Shown here piece after piece: positions 44,335-53,333 of a stretch of DNA of 64,000 bases. Source of the DNA: CAIYZT01 sp031385445 (GTDB lineage: Bacteria > Pseudomonadota > Alphaproteobacteria > Rhodobacterales > Rhodobacteraceae). The stretch lies in the NCBI GenBank assembly GCA_031385445.1, contig JANNBM010000023.1, forward strand, positions 17,458 to 81,457, given 5' to 3'. The notes beneath the pieces are model-generated. The model was not told the DNA's origin and ran no database searches. It was given only the letters and a program-made list of their open reading frames with translations. Each line of letters starts with the position of its first letter. Position 1 is the first letter of the stretch. Made by a program: the position numbers and the translations under genes.

Positions 44335-44802
44335 ATGCGACAGAACCTTACTCTTGCCCCGCGTTTGATGCTGTTTGGTGCCGTTTTGATCGGTCTTTCG
44401 GGGTGCGGTCTTTTTCCCGGCCTGCGCCCTGCCGCGGCCCCTGTGGTCAATACCGAACCATTGAACCCGATTGCCGCTTTGGGCACCGGCATGGCGGCGG
44501 CCTCGCTGGACACGTCCACCGATGCCCAGAAAGCCGAGGCGCTGAATGCGGCGCCAGAGGCGGGCGAGCGGGCGCTTGGGACGGTGACGGTTGCCTTGGG
44601 CAGCCCAACCGAGCCGGGGTTCTGGATCAAATCCAATCTGATCAGCGTGGCGGCAAAAGGCCGGGTGGAAACGGCCGATGGCAAATCGGTGGCGGTCGAT
44701 CTTTTGCCGTTTGACGGCGCGGCGCTTTTGTCGTTCGCGGCATTCCGCGCGCTTGAATTGCCGCTTACCGACTTGCCGGATGTGACGATTTACGCCGACT
44801 GA
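44335..44802 (+). CDS. Hypothetical lipoprotein, 155 aa
   Basis: A predicted lipoprotein: basic start MRQNLTLAPR, hydrophobic LMLFGAVLIGLSGCG with the lipid Cys near 24, then a Pro/Ala linker and a domain with ALGTVTVALGSPTEPGFWIKS and GKSVAVDLLPFDGAALLSFA. Similar Rhodobacterales proteins are sometimes labelled D-galactarate dehydratase, which nothing here supports. Small size and secretion make an envelope role likely. Its end overlaps the end of the convergent alkD-like gene by 13 bases. Confidence 0.75.
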   Translation: MRQNLTLAPRLMLFGAVLIGLSGCGLFPGLRPAAAPVVNTEPLNPIAALGTGMAAASLDTSTDAQKAEALNAAPEAGERALGTVTVALGSPTEPGFWIKSNLISVAAKGRVETADGKSVAVDLLPFDGAALLSFAAFRALELPLTDLPDVTIYAD

Positions 44803-45488
44803 TCCGGCTGCAAATACTTCGCGGCCTCTTTGCGCGACCATGATTTCATATAGGGCCCATGTTCGTTCAGGAACCCCTGCGCGCGGGCCGCATCATGTTT
44901 GGACAGATCCCTGATCCACCACGCCACGACCTTTTGCATGAACCAATCCTTGTCGCCCACATAAAGCGCGGCCCAGTCCAAAATACGTTCGCGGATGGCG
45001 ATGTCGGCCTCTTTGGGGAAATTCATCTTGGCCCAAGGCAAGGTCATCACCAAGACCGCCCGGCGCGCCCACATCAATTCGTGCCCGGTCCAGGCTTCGA
45101 CACTGTCCAGACGGGAGGGGTCGGCGACCAAACGCTTCTGGCCCGCGATGCAGACGTGATCGGCGATGGCCCAGGCATCAAATTGCGGCACCCAAGACTG
45201 AATCAGATCCCAAGCGGCGGTATCATCGGGGCGCATCCGCGCCTGCGTCAGCAATTTCGCGGCGGCCACGCGGGCCTCGTGAATGTTGCTGTCCCAAAGA
45301 TCGCGCGCCAGATCGATGCGCTCGGGCAGCGTGCAGGTGGCGCGCCATGCGTCCGTCAGCTCTTCGACCTTTGGCACCGGGATGCCAAGATAGGGGCGCT
45401 CCACCTTGTGATAGGCGGCGACTTCGGCGGCTTTGGCCGTGTCCTGCAGGGCATAAAGGGCAGTAAGCGCCTGTTTTCGCGTGGTCAT
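44790..45488 (-). CDS. AlkD-like DNA alkylation repair protein
   Basis: A 232-residue all-helical HEAT-like repeat protein of the AlkC/AlkD glycosylase family, which removes bulky or cationic alkylated bases without flipping. Family patterns: YLGIPVPKVEEL, LARDLWDSNIHEARVAAAKLL, WAIADHVC, WARRAVLVMTLPWAK and VGDKDWFMQKVVAWWIRDLSK, which includes conserved Trp and Asp. ATG 45488 overlaps the glmS stop by four bases. Co-translation with cell-wall genes is curious. Confidence 0.88.
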   Translation of the reverse strand: MTTRKQALTALYALQDTAKAAEVAAYHKVERPYLGIPVPKVEELTDAWRATCTLPERIDLARDLWDSNIHEARVAAAKLLTQARMRPDDTAAWDLIQSWVPQFDAWAIADHVCIAGQKRLVADPSRLDSVEAWTGHELMWARRAVLVMTLPWAKMNFPKEADIAIRERILDWAALYVGDKDWFMQKVVAWWIRDLSKHDAARAQGFLNEHGPYMKSWSRKEAAKYLQPDQSA

Positions 45489-47299
45489 TCGACAGTCACA
45501 GACTTTGCAAGGTTTCTGGGTTGGTCCACGTCCGTACCCTTTGCGATGGCGGTATGATAGGCCAAAAGCTGCGCCGGGATCGAATAAAGGATCGGCGCAA
45601 AGGTGGGGGCAACGTCGGGCATCGTCAGCGTGCGCCAAGTCCCAATGCCCGCCTCCTCGATCCCCCGCGCATCCGAGATCAGCAGCACCTTGCCATTGCG
45701 CGCCATGACCTCTTGCATGTTGGAGATGGTCTTTTCAAACAACGCATCGCGCGGCGCCATCACGATGACCGGAACATCCTTGTCAATCAGCGCGATTGGC
45801 CCATGTTTCAACTCGCCCGACGCATAGCCTTCAGCGTGGATGTAGCTGATTTCTTTCAGCTTTAACGCCCCTTCAAGAGCCAGCGGAAACATCGCTCCGC
45901 GCCCCAGAAACAGCACATCCCGCGCCTCGGCCAATTGCTCCGAGATCGCGGATACCGCGCCAGACAGGCTGAGCGCGTGGTTCATCAGGCCAGGAAGGCT
46001 CGCCAGATCGGCCACAAACCGGGCCAGCGCGGCAGGGGTAACCCGGCCCCGGTCAACGCCCGCTTTCAGCGCCAAAAGCGCCAGAACGGTCAGCTGACAG
46101 GTGAACGCCTTGGTTGAGGCGACGCCAACCTCGACTCCGGCAAGAATGGGCAGCGCCAGATCGGATTCGCGCGCGATGGAAGAGCTGGCGACATTGACCA
46201 CCGACGCGATTTGGCCGACTTTGCCACGGGCATAGCGCAGAGCGGCCAGCGTATCCGCCGTCTCGCCCGACTGGCTCAGGAAAATGCCCAGCGATTTTTC
46301 CGACAACACCGGCTCGCGATAGCGGAACTCGGAGGCGACTTCGGACTGCGCGGCCAGTCCTGCGATCTGTTCAAACCAATAGGTCGCGATCTGGCAGGCA
46401 TAGGCGCCGGTCCCGCAAGCCACCATCGTCACGCGGTCAACACCCGCGAAATCCACCTCGGCGGGGAAATTCAATGCGCCGCCGCGCACGTAATGCGCCA
46501 GGGCATTCGCCAAAACCACCGGCTGCTCGGCAATTTCCTTGGCCATGAAATGCTTGTACCCGGCCTTTTCGATCCGGGTCTGGTCGAGGGAAACCTGAAG
46601 CGCCGGGCGATGGGCCAGATCGCCATTGCGGTCAAAGATCTGCACATCTGTACGAGAGATCGCCGCAACATCGCCGTCTTCCAGATAGGACAGCCGGTCG
46701 GTCATTGGCGCGAGGGCCAGCGCGTCCGAGCCGATGTAATTCTCGCCCTCGCCGTACCCGACGGCCAAGGGCGCGCCGAGGCGGGCGCCGATCATCAGAT
46801 CGCCCTCGCCGTCGAACAAAAAGCACAGCGCAAACGCCCCTTGCAGGCGGGCCACGGTGGCCTGAACGGCGGCCAGCGGCGTCATGCCCTGATCAAGGTG
46901 ATGGCGCGTCAGGATGACCACGGTTTCGGTATCGGTTTCAGATTCAAAGACATGTCCAAGGCCCGTCATCTCCTCGCGCAGCTCGCGGAAATTCTCGATA
47001 ATGCCGTTGTGGACCACTGCCACCGGGCCGCTGCGGTGCGGATGGGCGTTCGGCACCGTGACCCCACCATGCGTCGCCCAGCGGGTTTGACCAATGCCGG
47101 ATTTGCCCGCAAGGGGGTTGTGAACCAGAAGGTCGGACAGGTTGACCAGCTTGCCAACCGCGCGGCGGCGGTCCAGCGCGCCGTTGTGGACCGTGGCAAT
47201 TCCGGCAGAGTCGTATCCGCGATATTCCAGCCGTTTCAGCGCTTCAACCAGCAAGGGGGCAACTTCATGTTGGCCCAAAACCCCAACGATTCCGCACAT
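45485..47299 (-). CDS. glmS: Glucosamine-6-phosphate synthase
   Basis: A 604-residue glutamine:fructose-6-phosphate amidotransferase that feeds UDP-GlcNAc synthesis. The N-terminal nucleophile is Cys2 in MCGIVGVLGQ; two SIS sugar-isomerase domains follow (ACGTGAYACQIATYWFE, LSQSGETADTLAALRYA and KEISYIHAEGYASGELKHGP), ending RNLAKSVTVE. It starts directly at the end of glmU with no spacer bases. Confidence 0.96.
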   Translation of the reverse strand: MCGIVGVLGQHEVAPLLVEALKRLEYRGYDSAGIATVHNGALDRRRAVGKLVNLSDLLVHNPLAGKSGIGQTRWATHGGVTVPNAHPHRSGPVAVVHNGIIENFRELREEMTGLGHVFESETDTETVVILTRHHLDQGMTPLAAVQATVARLQGAFALCFLFDGEGDLMIGARLGAPLAVGYGEGENYIGSDALALAPMTDRLSYLEDGDVAAISRTDVQIFDRNGDLAHRPALQVSLDQTRIEKAGYKHFMAKEIAEQPVVLANALAHYVRGGALNFPAEVDFAGVDRVTMVACGTGAYACQIATYWFEQIAGLAAQSEVASEFRYREPVLSEKSLGIFLSQSGETADTLAALRYARGKVGQIASVVNVASSSIARESDLALPILAGVEVGVASTKAFTCQLTVLALLALKAGVDRGRVTPAALARFVADLASLPGLMNHALSLSGAVSAISEQLAEARDVLFLGRGAMFPLALEGALKLKEISYIHAEGYASGELKHGPIALIDKDVPVIVMAPRDALFEKTISNMQEVMARNGKVLLISDARGIEEAGIGTWRTLTMPDVAPTFAPILYSIPAQLLAYHTAIAKGTDVDQPRNLAKSVTVE

Positions 47300-48649
47300 T
47301 TACTGGCCTTTCCTGGCGGCTTTGACCGCTCTTAACTTGTCAAAAAGAGCACCAGCGAGCCCCAGACGATTGACTTGCTTGGCCCGCCCAAGCGCAATCG
47401 CGTCCGCTGGCACGTCTTGGGTAATGACCGAGCCAGAGCCTGTCAGCGCCCCCTCGCCCACCGTCACCGGCGCCACCAGCATCGTATCAGACCCGATGAA
47501 GACATTTTTGCCGATCACCGTGCGATGCTTCATCACGCCGTCATAGTTGCACGTCACCGTGCCCGCGCCGATATTGGTAAACTCGCCCACATCCGCGTCG
47601 CCCAGATAGGTCAGATGGCCCACCTTGACGCCCTCGCCAAGGATGGAATTCTTGATCTCCACAAAGTTGCCGACATGCACGTCTTCGGCCAACTCCGCCC
47701 CCGGCCGCAGCCGGGCGAAGGGGCCAACGCAGGCCCCGCGGGAGATGTGGCAGCCTTCAAGATGGCAAAAGCCGATGATTTGGGATTCCGATTCCATCGT
47801 GACACCGGGGCCGAAGATCACGTTCGGGCCAATCAACGCGTCGCGTCCGATCACGGTATCAAGGCTGAAGAACACGGTTTGGGGGGCGGTCATGGTGACG
47901 CCATTGTCCATCGCCTCGGCCCGCATCCGGGTTTGAAAGGCGGCTTCGGCAGCGGCAAGTTGCGCGCGGGTGTTGATGCCAAGGGTTTCGGCCTCGGGCG
48001 CGGTGGTGAAGCCGACCGAAAGGCCCTCAGTACGGGCAAGGGCCACGATGTCGGTCAGATAGTATTCCTGCGCCGCGTTCTGGTTGTCGATGCCGGCCAC
48101 CAGCCGCATCAGCGTGGCCGTATCGGCGCACACGATGCCCGCGTTGCACAGGCCAATGTCCCGTTCCGCCTCGGTGGCGTCCTTATGCTCGACGATGCGC
48201 AGCAGTTGCTCGCCTTCGACGATCAATCGGCCATAGCGCGCCGTATCAGCAGGCCGGAACCCCAGAATGATCAGATCATGGCGCGCGCGCAGGGCCAGCA
48301 TGTCTTGCAAGGTTTCAGACCGCACAAAAGGCACATCGCCGTAAAGGATCACGGTGTCGCCCGCAGCGCCCGCAAGCAGAGGGGCGGCTTGGGCCACGGC
48401 GTGACCGGTGCCCAGCTGTGGGTCTTGCACCACGCATTGCACCGCCTCGTCAAAGGCCAGCGCGGCCGCTTCGACCTCGGCCGCACCATGCCCGGTGACA
48501 ACCACGATCCGCGCGGGATCAAGCGCGCGGCCAGCCGCCAGCGCGTGATGCAGCATCGGCACGCCGCCCAGACGATGCAGCACCTTGGGCGTTTCGGAAT
48601 TCATGCGTGTGCCCATGCCTGCGGCCAAAACGATAAGCGAAACCGACAT
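47300..48649 (-). CDS. glmU: Bifunctional GlmU (acetyltransferase / uridylyltransferase)
   Basis: A 449-residue enzyme making UDP-N-acetylglucosamine. The N-terminal pyrophosphorylase carries LAAGMGTRMNSETPKVLH (about 8-25) and ILYGDVPFV. The C-terminal left-handed beta-helix acetyltransferase has GAGTVTCNYDGVMKHRTVIGKNVFIGSD. The upstream 84 bases are shared with divergent gph. Confidence 0.95.
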   Translation of the reverse strand: MSVSLIVLAAGMGTRMNSETPKVLHRLGGVPMLHHALAAGRALDPARIVVVTGHGAAEVEAAALAFDEAVQCVVQDPQLGTGHAVAQAAPLLAGAAGDTVILYGDVPFVRSETLQDMLALRARHDLIILGFRPADTARYGRLIVEGEQLLRIVEHKDATEAERDIGLCNAGIVCADTATLMRLVAGIDNQNAAQEYYLTDIVALARTEGLSVGFTTAPEAETLGINTRAQLAAAEAAFQTRMRAEAMDNGVTMTAPQTVFFSLDTVIGRDALIGPNVIFGPGVTMESESQIIGFCHLEGCHISRGACVGPFARLRPGAELAEDVHVGNFVEIKNSILGEGVKVGHLTYLGDADVGEFTNIGAGTVTCNYDGVMKHRTVIGKNVFIGSDTMLVAPVTVGEGALTGSGSVITQDVPADAIALGRAKQVNRLGLAGALFDKLRAVKAARKGQ

Positions 48650-48733
48650 GCTGCCTCTTTCTTTTCAGTTGTGCCCGTTTTACCGGGGATTGACAGGGTA
48701 GCAAGGGGCAGACCCTTCACAAGGTGTTACAAA

Positions 48734-49396
48734 ATGCGGTGCGTGGTGTTTGATCTGGACGGAACCCTTGCGGATACCTCCGCTGACCTGCTGGCGGCGG
48801 CCAATACCTGCTTTGGCGCGATGGGCCACGGGGCACAATTGACCGCGGCGGATGCGTTGACGGCGTTTCAAGGGGCGCGGGCGATGTTGCGGCTGGGGTT
48901 TGATCGGATCGGGCAGCCGTGGAGCGAAGACGATGTGAGCCGCGCATTTCCCAATCTGGTCGGGGCCTATGCCGCTGACATTGATCGGCACACCTTTCTT
49001 TATCCCGGCGCGGTGCAGGCGGTGATGGCTTTGCGTGCCGCGGGCTTTGCCACAGCGATTTGCACCAACAAGCCCGAAGCGCTGGCCGAAACCTTGTTGC
49101 AACGGCTGGGCGTGCGCGATCTTTTTGATGCGCTCGTCGGGGCCGATACGCTGATCGTGCGCAAGCCCGATCCTGCGCCGTACGTCGAGGCCGTCAAGCG
49201 GGCGGGCGGCGATCTGGCGCGTTCCTTTTTGCTTGGCGACACCGAAACGGACCGCCTGACCGGGCGCGCCGCCGGGGTTCCGGTGGTGCTTGTGACATTT
49301 GGTCCCGAAGGGCCGGGCGTGGCCCGGTTTGCTCCAGAGGCGCTTTTGCATCATTTCAATGATCTTCCCGCCCTTGCCGAACGGCTTTTGGCCTGA
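48734..49396 (+). CDS. gph: HAD-family phosphoglycolate phosphatase-like hydrolase
   Basis: A 220-residue HAD hydrolase. Motif I is VVFDLDGTLADTS (about 4-16), motif II is in AICTNKP, and motif III/IV is in RKPDPAPYVEAV to LLGDTETD. The cap domain sits between. Position beside glmU fits the Rhodobacterales gph, which removes phosphoglycolate from DNA repair or photorespiration, but related enzymes act on other phosphates. The start is ATG 48734. Confidence 0.85.
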   Translation: MRCVVFDLDGTLADTSADLLAAANTCFGAMGHGAQLTAADALTAFQGARAMLRLGFDRIGQPWSEDDVSRAFPNLVGAYAADIDRHTFLYPGAVQAVMALRAAGFATAICTNKPEALAETLLQRLGVRDLFDALVGADTLIVRKPDPAPYVEAVKRAGGDLARSFLLGDTETDRLTGRAAGVPVVLVTFGPEGPGVARFAPEALLHHFNDLPALAERLLA

Positions 49397-49436
49397 AACA
49401 AGGGATCGAAACCGATCTTGCCCAAAGGCCCGCCGC

Positions 49437-50681
49437 ATGACGACCCCTGATCCCTCCCCTCCCGCGCCGCCCTCGCCACATGCGGTGACGTTTGTTCTGA
49501 TCGCGGTGTTTCTGGACATGGTCGGTTTTGCCATGATCATCCCGGTGCTGCCCGCTTTGATCGGCGATGTCGGGCATCTCACCTTGGCTGAGGCCGCCAA
49601 GATCGGCGGCTGGATGGCTGCTGCGTTTTCGCTGACGCAGTTTTTGTTCAGCCCGGTTCTGGGCTCGCTTTCCGACCAATTTGGCCGCAGGCCGCTGCTT
49701 TTGTTGGCCATTCTTGGGCTCGGGCTTGATTTTCTGCTGCACGCCTTGGCCCCCAATCTGATCTGGCTGTTTGTTGGCCGGGTCCTTGCGGGTCTTTTTG
49801 GCTCGTCTTGGGTGATTGCCAACGCCTATATCGCCGACGTGACCCCGCCTGAGGGCCGCGCCAAGGCGTTTGGCATCATTGGGGCGGCCTTTGGCCTGGG
49901 CTTTGTGATCGGCCCGGCTATTGGCGGGCTTTTAGGCGAACTTGGCCCGCGCGTTCCGTTTTATTGCGCCGCCGCCGTATCGGGGCTGAACCTGATTTAC
50001 GGCTATTTCGTGCTGCCCGAATCCCTTGCCCCGCAAAACCGCCGCAAGTTCGAGATCCGCCGCGCCAACCCCTTTGGCGCCTTTGTGATCTTCCGCTCCT
50101 ACACGGGCGTCTTGCCGATCTGCGCTGTGCTTTTCAGCTTTTTCTTCTTTTCCTCGGTCTATCCCGCAATCTGGCCGTTCTGGGGCAAGGCCAATTTCGG
50201 CTGGTCCGAATGGCAGGTTGGGCTGACGCTTGCGATCTTCGGCATCATCATGGCCGCTTTTCAAGGTGGGCTGACCGGCCCGGCGTTGAAGATGTTTGGC
50301 GAGTTCCGGGTGGTTCTGATCGGGCTGATCTGTTCGGCGATTGCGGCAACGGGCTATGGCTTTGCGGGGACACTCAGTGTGGTTGTGGTTTTGATGATCA
50401 TCCATGGGCCGGAAGGTTTTGTGTATCCAATGCTGACGGCGATCATGTCCAAACGGGTGCCGGAAAATGCCCAAGGTGAATTGCAGGGCGGCCTGTCGGC
50501 GATCACAAATGTCGCGATGCTGCTTGGGACGCTGTTTTTTGCGCAGGTCTTTGGATATTTTCTTGGCCCCACATCGCCCTACCTTTCACCCAACGTGGCG
50601 TTTTATGCCGCGGGGGCGGGATTGGCGTTTACTTTGGGGCTGTTTCTTTGGCTCGTGGGTCATGACGGAAAGAAAAGTTGA
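49437..50681 (+). CDS. MFS transporter, TetA-like
   Basis: A 414-residue inner-membrane protein with 12 predicted helices. The first helix FVLIAVFLDMVGFAMIIPVLPAL and the loop 2-3 motif GSLSDQFGRRPLLLL match TetA-type drug/proton antiporters, as does YIADVTPPEGRAKAFG. Substrate not known; TetA-like does not prove tetracycline export. The stop TGA overlaps the ATG of the DegT gene. A longer frame from 49299 overlaps gph. Confidence 0.88.
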   Translation: MTTPDPSPPAPPSPHAVTFVLIAVFLDMVGFAMIIPVLPALIGDVGHLTLAEAAKIGGWMAAAFSLTQFLFSPVLGSLSDQFGRRPLLLLAILGLGLDFLLHALAPNLIWLFVGRVLAGLFGSSWVIANAYIADVTPPEGRAKAFGIIGAAFGLGFVIGPAIGGLLGELGPRVPFYCAAAVSGLNLIYGYFVLPESLAPQNRRKFEIRRANPFGAFVIFRSYTGVLPICAVLFSFFFFSSVYPAIWPFWGKANFGWSEWQVGLTLAIFGIIMAAFQGGLTGPALKMFGEFRVVLIGLICSAIAATGYGFAGTLSVVVVLMIIHGPEGFVYPMLTAIMSKRVPENAQGELQGGLSAITNVAMLLGTLFFAQVFGYFLGPTSPYLSPNVAFYAAGAGLAFTLGLFLWLVGHDGKKS

Positions 50682-51913
50682 TGCAAGAGCGGTTTGAAGG
50701 CAGTTTCACCCAGCAAGAGCCGATCCCCGAAGCCGGGATAGAAGCGGCAATCGCGGTGCTGCGGCACGGGCGGCTGCACCGGTATAACACGGTGCCCGGC
50801 GAGACGGCGCAAACGGCGCTGCTGGAGCAGGAATTTGCGGCGCTGGTCGGGGCGAAATATTGTCTGGCGGTCGCTTCGGGCGGTTATGCCTTGGGCTGCG
50901 CGCTGCGGGCGGCGGGGATGGCGCCGGGCGATGCGGTGCTGACCAACGCCTTTACACTGGCCCCGGTGCCGGGCGCGATTGCGGCGGCGGGCGGGCGGCC
51001 GGTGTTTGTGGAAACGACCGAGAATCTGACACTGGATTTTCAGCATCTTGCGGAAATGGCCCGGCAAAGCGGCGCGCGGATCTTGATGCTTAGCCACATG
51101 CGCGGGCATCTGTGCGATATGGATGCGCTGATGAGCCTTTGCGATCAATTTGGCCTTCTGGTGATCGAGGATTGCGCGCACACGATGGGGGCCTCGTGGA
51201 ACGGTGTCGCCTCGGGGCGGCATGGACATGTGGGCTGCTATTCGATGCAGACCTACAAGCACATCAATTCGGGCGAGGGCGGGCTGCTGATTTCGGATGA
51301 CGCGCAGATCATGGCCCGCGCCGTGCTGTTGTCCGGCAGCTATATGCTTTACGCCAAACATCCCGCCGCCCCGCCGCCCGAGGTGTTCGAGGCGATCCGG
51401 CTGGATATCCCCAACGTTTCCGGCCGGATGGACAATCTGCGCGCCGCGATCCTGCGGCCGCAACTGGCGCTTTTGGGCCAACGGGTGGCGCAGTGGGGCG
51501 ATTTGTACCGCAGGCTGGAGGCGGGGCTGTCGGACACGCCCGGCCTGCGCCTGATCCCGCGCCCTGAGCCGGAGGTTTTCGCCGGCTCGTCGTTTCAATT
51601 TCTGTTTCCCGGCTGGTCCAAGGCGCGCATCGCCAGCTTTGTGGCGCGGTCATTGGCGCGGGGGGTCGAAGTGAAATGGTTCGGCGCGGATCAGCCCGTT
51701 GCCTTCACCAGCCGCTACGATCACTGGCGCTATGCCAACCCCGTCCCATTGCCCAACACCGACCGGATTTTGGCAGGGCTGATCGATATGCGCGTGCCGT
51801 TGACCTTTACAACGGATGATTGCGCCCAGATCGCCCGTATCCTGCGCGCCGAGGCGCTTGCCGTGGGGCAGGGGCCCGAACCGCAGGACCAGGTGTTGCC
51901 GACCATTCAATAG
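50681..51913 (+). CDS. DegT/DnrJ/EryC1/StrS-family aminotransferase
   Basis: A 410-residue PLP enzyme of the sugar aminotransferase family. The PLP lysine is in SMQTYKHINSGEGG (near 198), after VIEDCAHTMGASW with the PLP aspartate. These enzymes usually aminate nucleotide-linked keto sugars, but no glycan genes are nearby. Translational coupling with an MFS transporter gene hints at a secreted amino sugar or modified metabolite; that is inference. Confidence 0.87.
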   Translation: MQERFEGSFTQQEPIPEAGIEAAIAVLRHGRLHRYNTVPGETAQTALLEQEFAALVGAKYCLAVASGGYALGCALRAAGMAPGDAVLTNAFTLAPVPGAIAAAGGRPVFVETTENLTLDFQHLAEMARQSGARILMLSHMRGHLCDMDALMSLCDQFGLLVIEDCAHTMGASWNGVASGRHGHVGCYSMQTYKHINSGEGGLLISDDAQIMARAVLLSGSYMLYAKHPAAPPPEVFEAIRLDIPNVSGRMDNLRAAILRPQLALLGQRVAQWGDLYRRLEAGLSDTPGLRLIPRPEPEVFAGSSFQFLFPGWSKARIASFVARSLARGVEVKWFGADQPVAFTSRYDHWRYANPVPLPNTDRILAGLIDMRVPLTFTTDDCAQIARILRAEALAVGQGPEPQDQVLPTIQ

Positions 51914-51974
51914 CGCGTTGGATCCCGTCCAACCAAGCGCGCCCAAATGGCAGCCCGATGATCAAGATTGCTGC

Positions 51975-52250
51975 GTGAGTGTTTTTGCTGGCAGCGCAGG
52001 GATTACGCTCGCCTGTCATCTGGCGATGATCGCCGGGGCGTCTTGGGGGGGGATTTGACGATGGGCGAGCGCTGGCCGGATGTGGTGCCGCCTGAAGTGC
52101 GGCGGCTGTCGGCACCGTCGGCCGGTGTTTTGGCGAGCCTTGCCGCCTGCGGTGCATCTGGCCAGGCTTTCGGCAGGCAAGCGGGCGCTTTGGCTGCCGG
52201 TGATCGTTGTCATGACGCTGGTGCTGTTGGGCCAAAAACCCCGGGCTTGA
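51975..52250 (+). pseudogene. Possible broken two-helix membrane-protein gene with a G8 run
   Basis: The 520-base gap 51914-52433 has no intact good ORF, but two stretches in the same frame look like membrane-protein code. From GTG 51975: FAGSAGITLACHLAMIAG, then a TGA at 52056. From about 52130 to a TGA at 52248: WRALPPAVHLARLSAG followed by ALWLPVIVVMTLVLLGQ. Between them, the +2 frame reads GERWPDVVPPEVRRL. The first break is at eight consecutive G bases (52045-52052). One added base there and one lost near 52130 would give a single ~92-residue protein with two helices. Decay, phase variation or sequencing error are possible. Confidence 0.35.
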
Positions 52251-52331
52251 CGCATGGCTTCCTTGCTATTTCCGAGCGAAACACTAGGTCTAAACCGTTG
52301 AGAATTTGCGCAGGTTTTGCTTGGGGCTTGG

Positions 52332-52360
52332 TTGACCCTGCCCACGGGCCAGAGTAAACG
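52332..52360 (+). promoter_or_regulatory. Candidate promoter of the nuo operon
   Basis: TTGACC at 52332-52337 and TAAACG at 52355-52360 are spaced by 17 bases, matching a sigma-70-type -35/-10 pair, about 75 bases before the nuoA start. The -10 box is only a moderate match. Confidence 0.45.
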
Positions 52361-52377
52361 AAGCACAGACAGCGACG

Positions 52378-52395
52378 GCCCCCAAGGGGGCTTTT
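52378..52395 (+). terminator. Leader hairpin before nuoA
   Basis: GCCCCC (52378-52383) pairs with GGGGGC (52386-52391), followed by TTTT (52392-52395). The tight loop would probably open to four bases, leaving five G:C pairs. It stands between the candidate promoter and nuoA, so it may attenuate transcripts starting upstream. Confidence 0.5.
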
Positions 52396-52433
52396 CGGAT
52401 ACCCCTCGCGCGCGCCAGAAGAAGGATCCCCAA

Positions 52434-52802
52434 GTGGACAACCCGCTGCTCAGAGAATACCTGCCCATCGTGATCCTTCTTGCCTTGGCAATCGGGCTTG
52501 GCATCGTGCTGATCCTCGCCGCCGCCATCATCGCGGTGCGTAATCCTGATCCTGAAAAACTGTCGGCTTATGAATGCGGGTTCAACGCCTTTGACGACGC
52601 GCGGATGAAGTTTGATGTGCGGTTTTACCTCGTCTCGATCCTGTTCATCATCTTCGATCTGGAGGTGGCGTTCCTGTTCCCTTGGGCCGTGGCCTTTGGC
52701 GAGATTTCGATGACCGGCTTTTGGTCGATGATCTTGTTTTTGTCGGTGCTGACCGTCGGCTTTGCTTATGAGTGGAAGAAGGGGGCTTTGGAATGGGCGT
52801 GA
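52434..52802 (+). CDS. nuoA: NADH-quinone oxidoreductase subunit A
   Basis: A 122-residue membrane subunit of complex I with three helices. Conserved features are YECGFNAFDDARMKFDVRFYLV and FDLEVAFLFPWAV. The start is GTG at 52434 (giving MDNPLLREYLP) after GAAGGA; no ATG is suitably placed. The stop TGA overlaps an ATG used or read through by nuoB. Confidence 0.95.
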   Translation: MDNPLLREYLPIVILLALAIGLGIVLILAAAIIAVRNPDPEKLSAYECGFNAFDDARMKFDVRFYLVSILFIIFDLEVAFLFPWAVAFGEISMTGFWSMILFLSVLTVGFAYEWKKGALEWA

Positions 52803-53326
52803 TGACCGGGGCCAACACCGCAGGGCCGGACCGCGAGGTTGCGACCGCCTCCTTGAACCGCGAGTTGCAGGACAAGGGCTTTTTGCTGACCACGACCGAA
52901 GACATTATCAACTGGGCGCGCAACGGCTCTTTGCACTGGATGACCTTTGGGCTTGCCTGCTGCGCGGTCGAGATGATGCACACCTCGATGCCGCGCTATG
53001 ACCTTGAACGCTTTGGCACCGCGCCGCGTGCCAGCCCGCGCCAGTCGGACCTGATGATTGTTGCGGGCACGCTGACCAACAAGATGGCCCCAGCGCTGCG
53101 CAAGGTATACGACCAGATGCCCGAACCGCGCTATGTGATCTCTATGGGCAGCTGCGCCAATGGCGGCGGCTATTACCATTACAGCTATTCCGTCGTGCGC
53201 GGCTGCGACCGGATCGTGCCGGTCGATATCTATGTGCCGGGCTGCCCGCCGACGGCAGAAGCCTTGCTGTACGGCATCTTGCAACTGCAGCGCAAAATCC
53301 GCCGTACCGGCACCTTGGTTCGTTGA
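52793..53326 (+). CDS. nuoB: NADH-quinone oxidoreductase subunit B
   Basis: A 177-residue subunit (174 from ATG 52802) carrying the N2 [4Fe-4S] cluster that reduces quinone. Ligands are in LACCAVEMM, SMGSCANGG and YVPGCPP. The start at 52793 gives MGVMTGANTAG and overlaps nuoA. Confidence 0.95.
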   Translation: MGVMTGANTAGPDREVATASLNRELQDKGFLLTTTEDIINWARNGSLHWMTFGLACCAVEMMHTSMPRYDLERFGTAPRASPRQSDLMIVAGTLTNKMAPALRKVYDQMPEPRYVISMGSCANGGGYYHYSYSVVRGCDRIVPVDIYVPGCPPTAEALLYGILQLQRKIRRTGTLVR

Positions 53327-53333
53327 GGGTCCC

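Noticed and set aside
51913..51942. Stem after the DegT gene
   Set aside because: GCGCG-TTGGA can pair with TCCAA and CGCGC with a bulge, but no T-tract follows, so it was not called a terminator.
51807..52235. Minus-strand ORF with ILIIGLPFGRAWLDGIQ
   Set aside because: It overlaps the 3' end of the DegT gene in antisense, lacks a ribosome site, and the rest of its translation is basic and Pro-rich.
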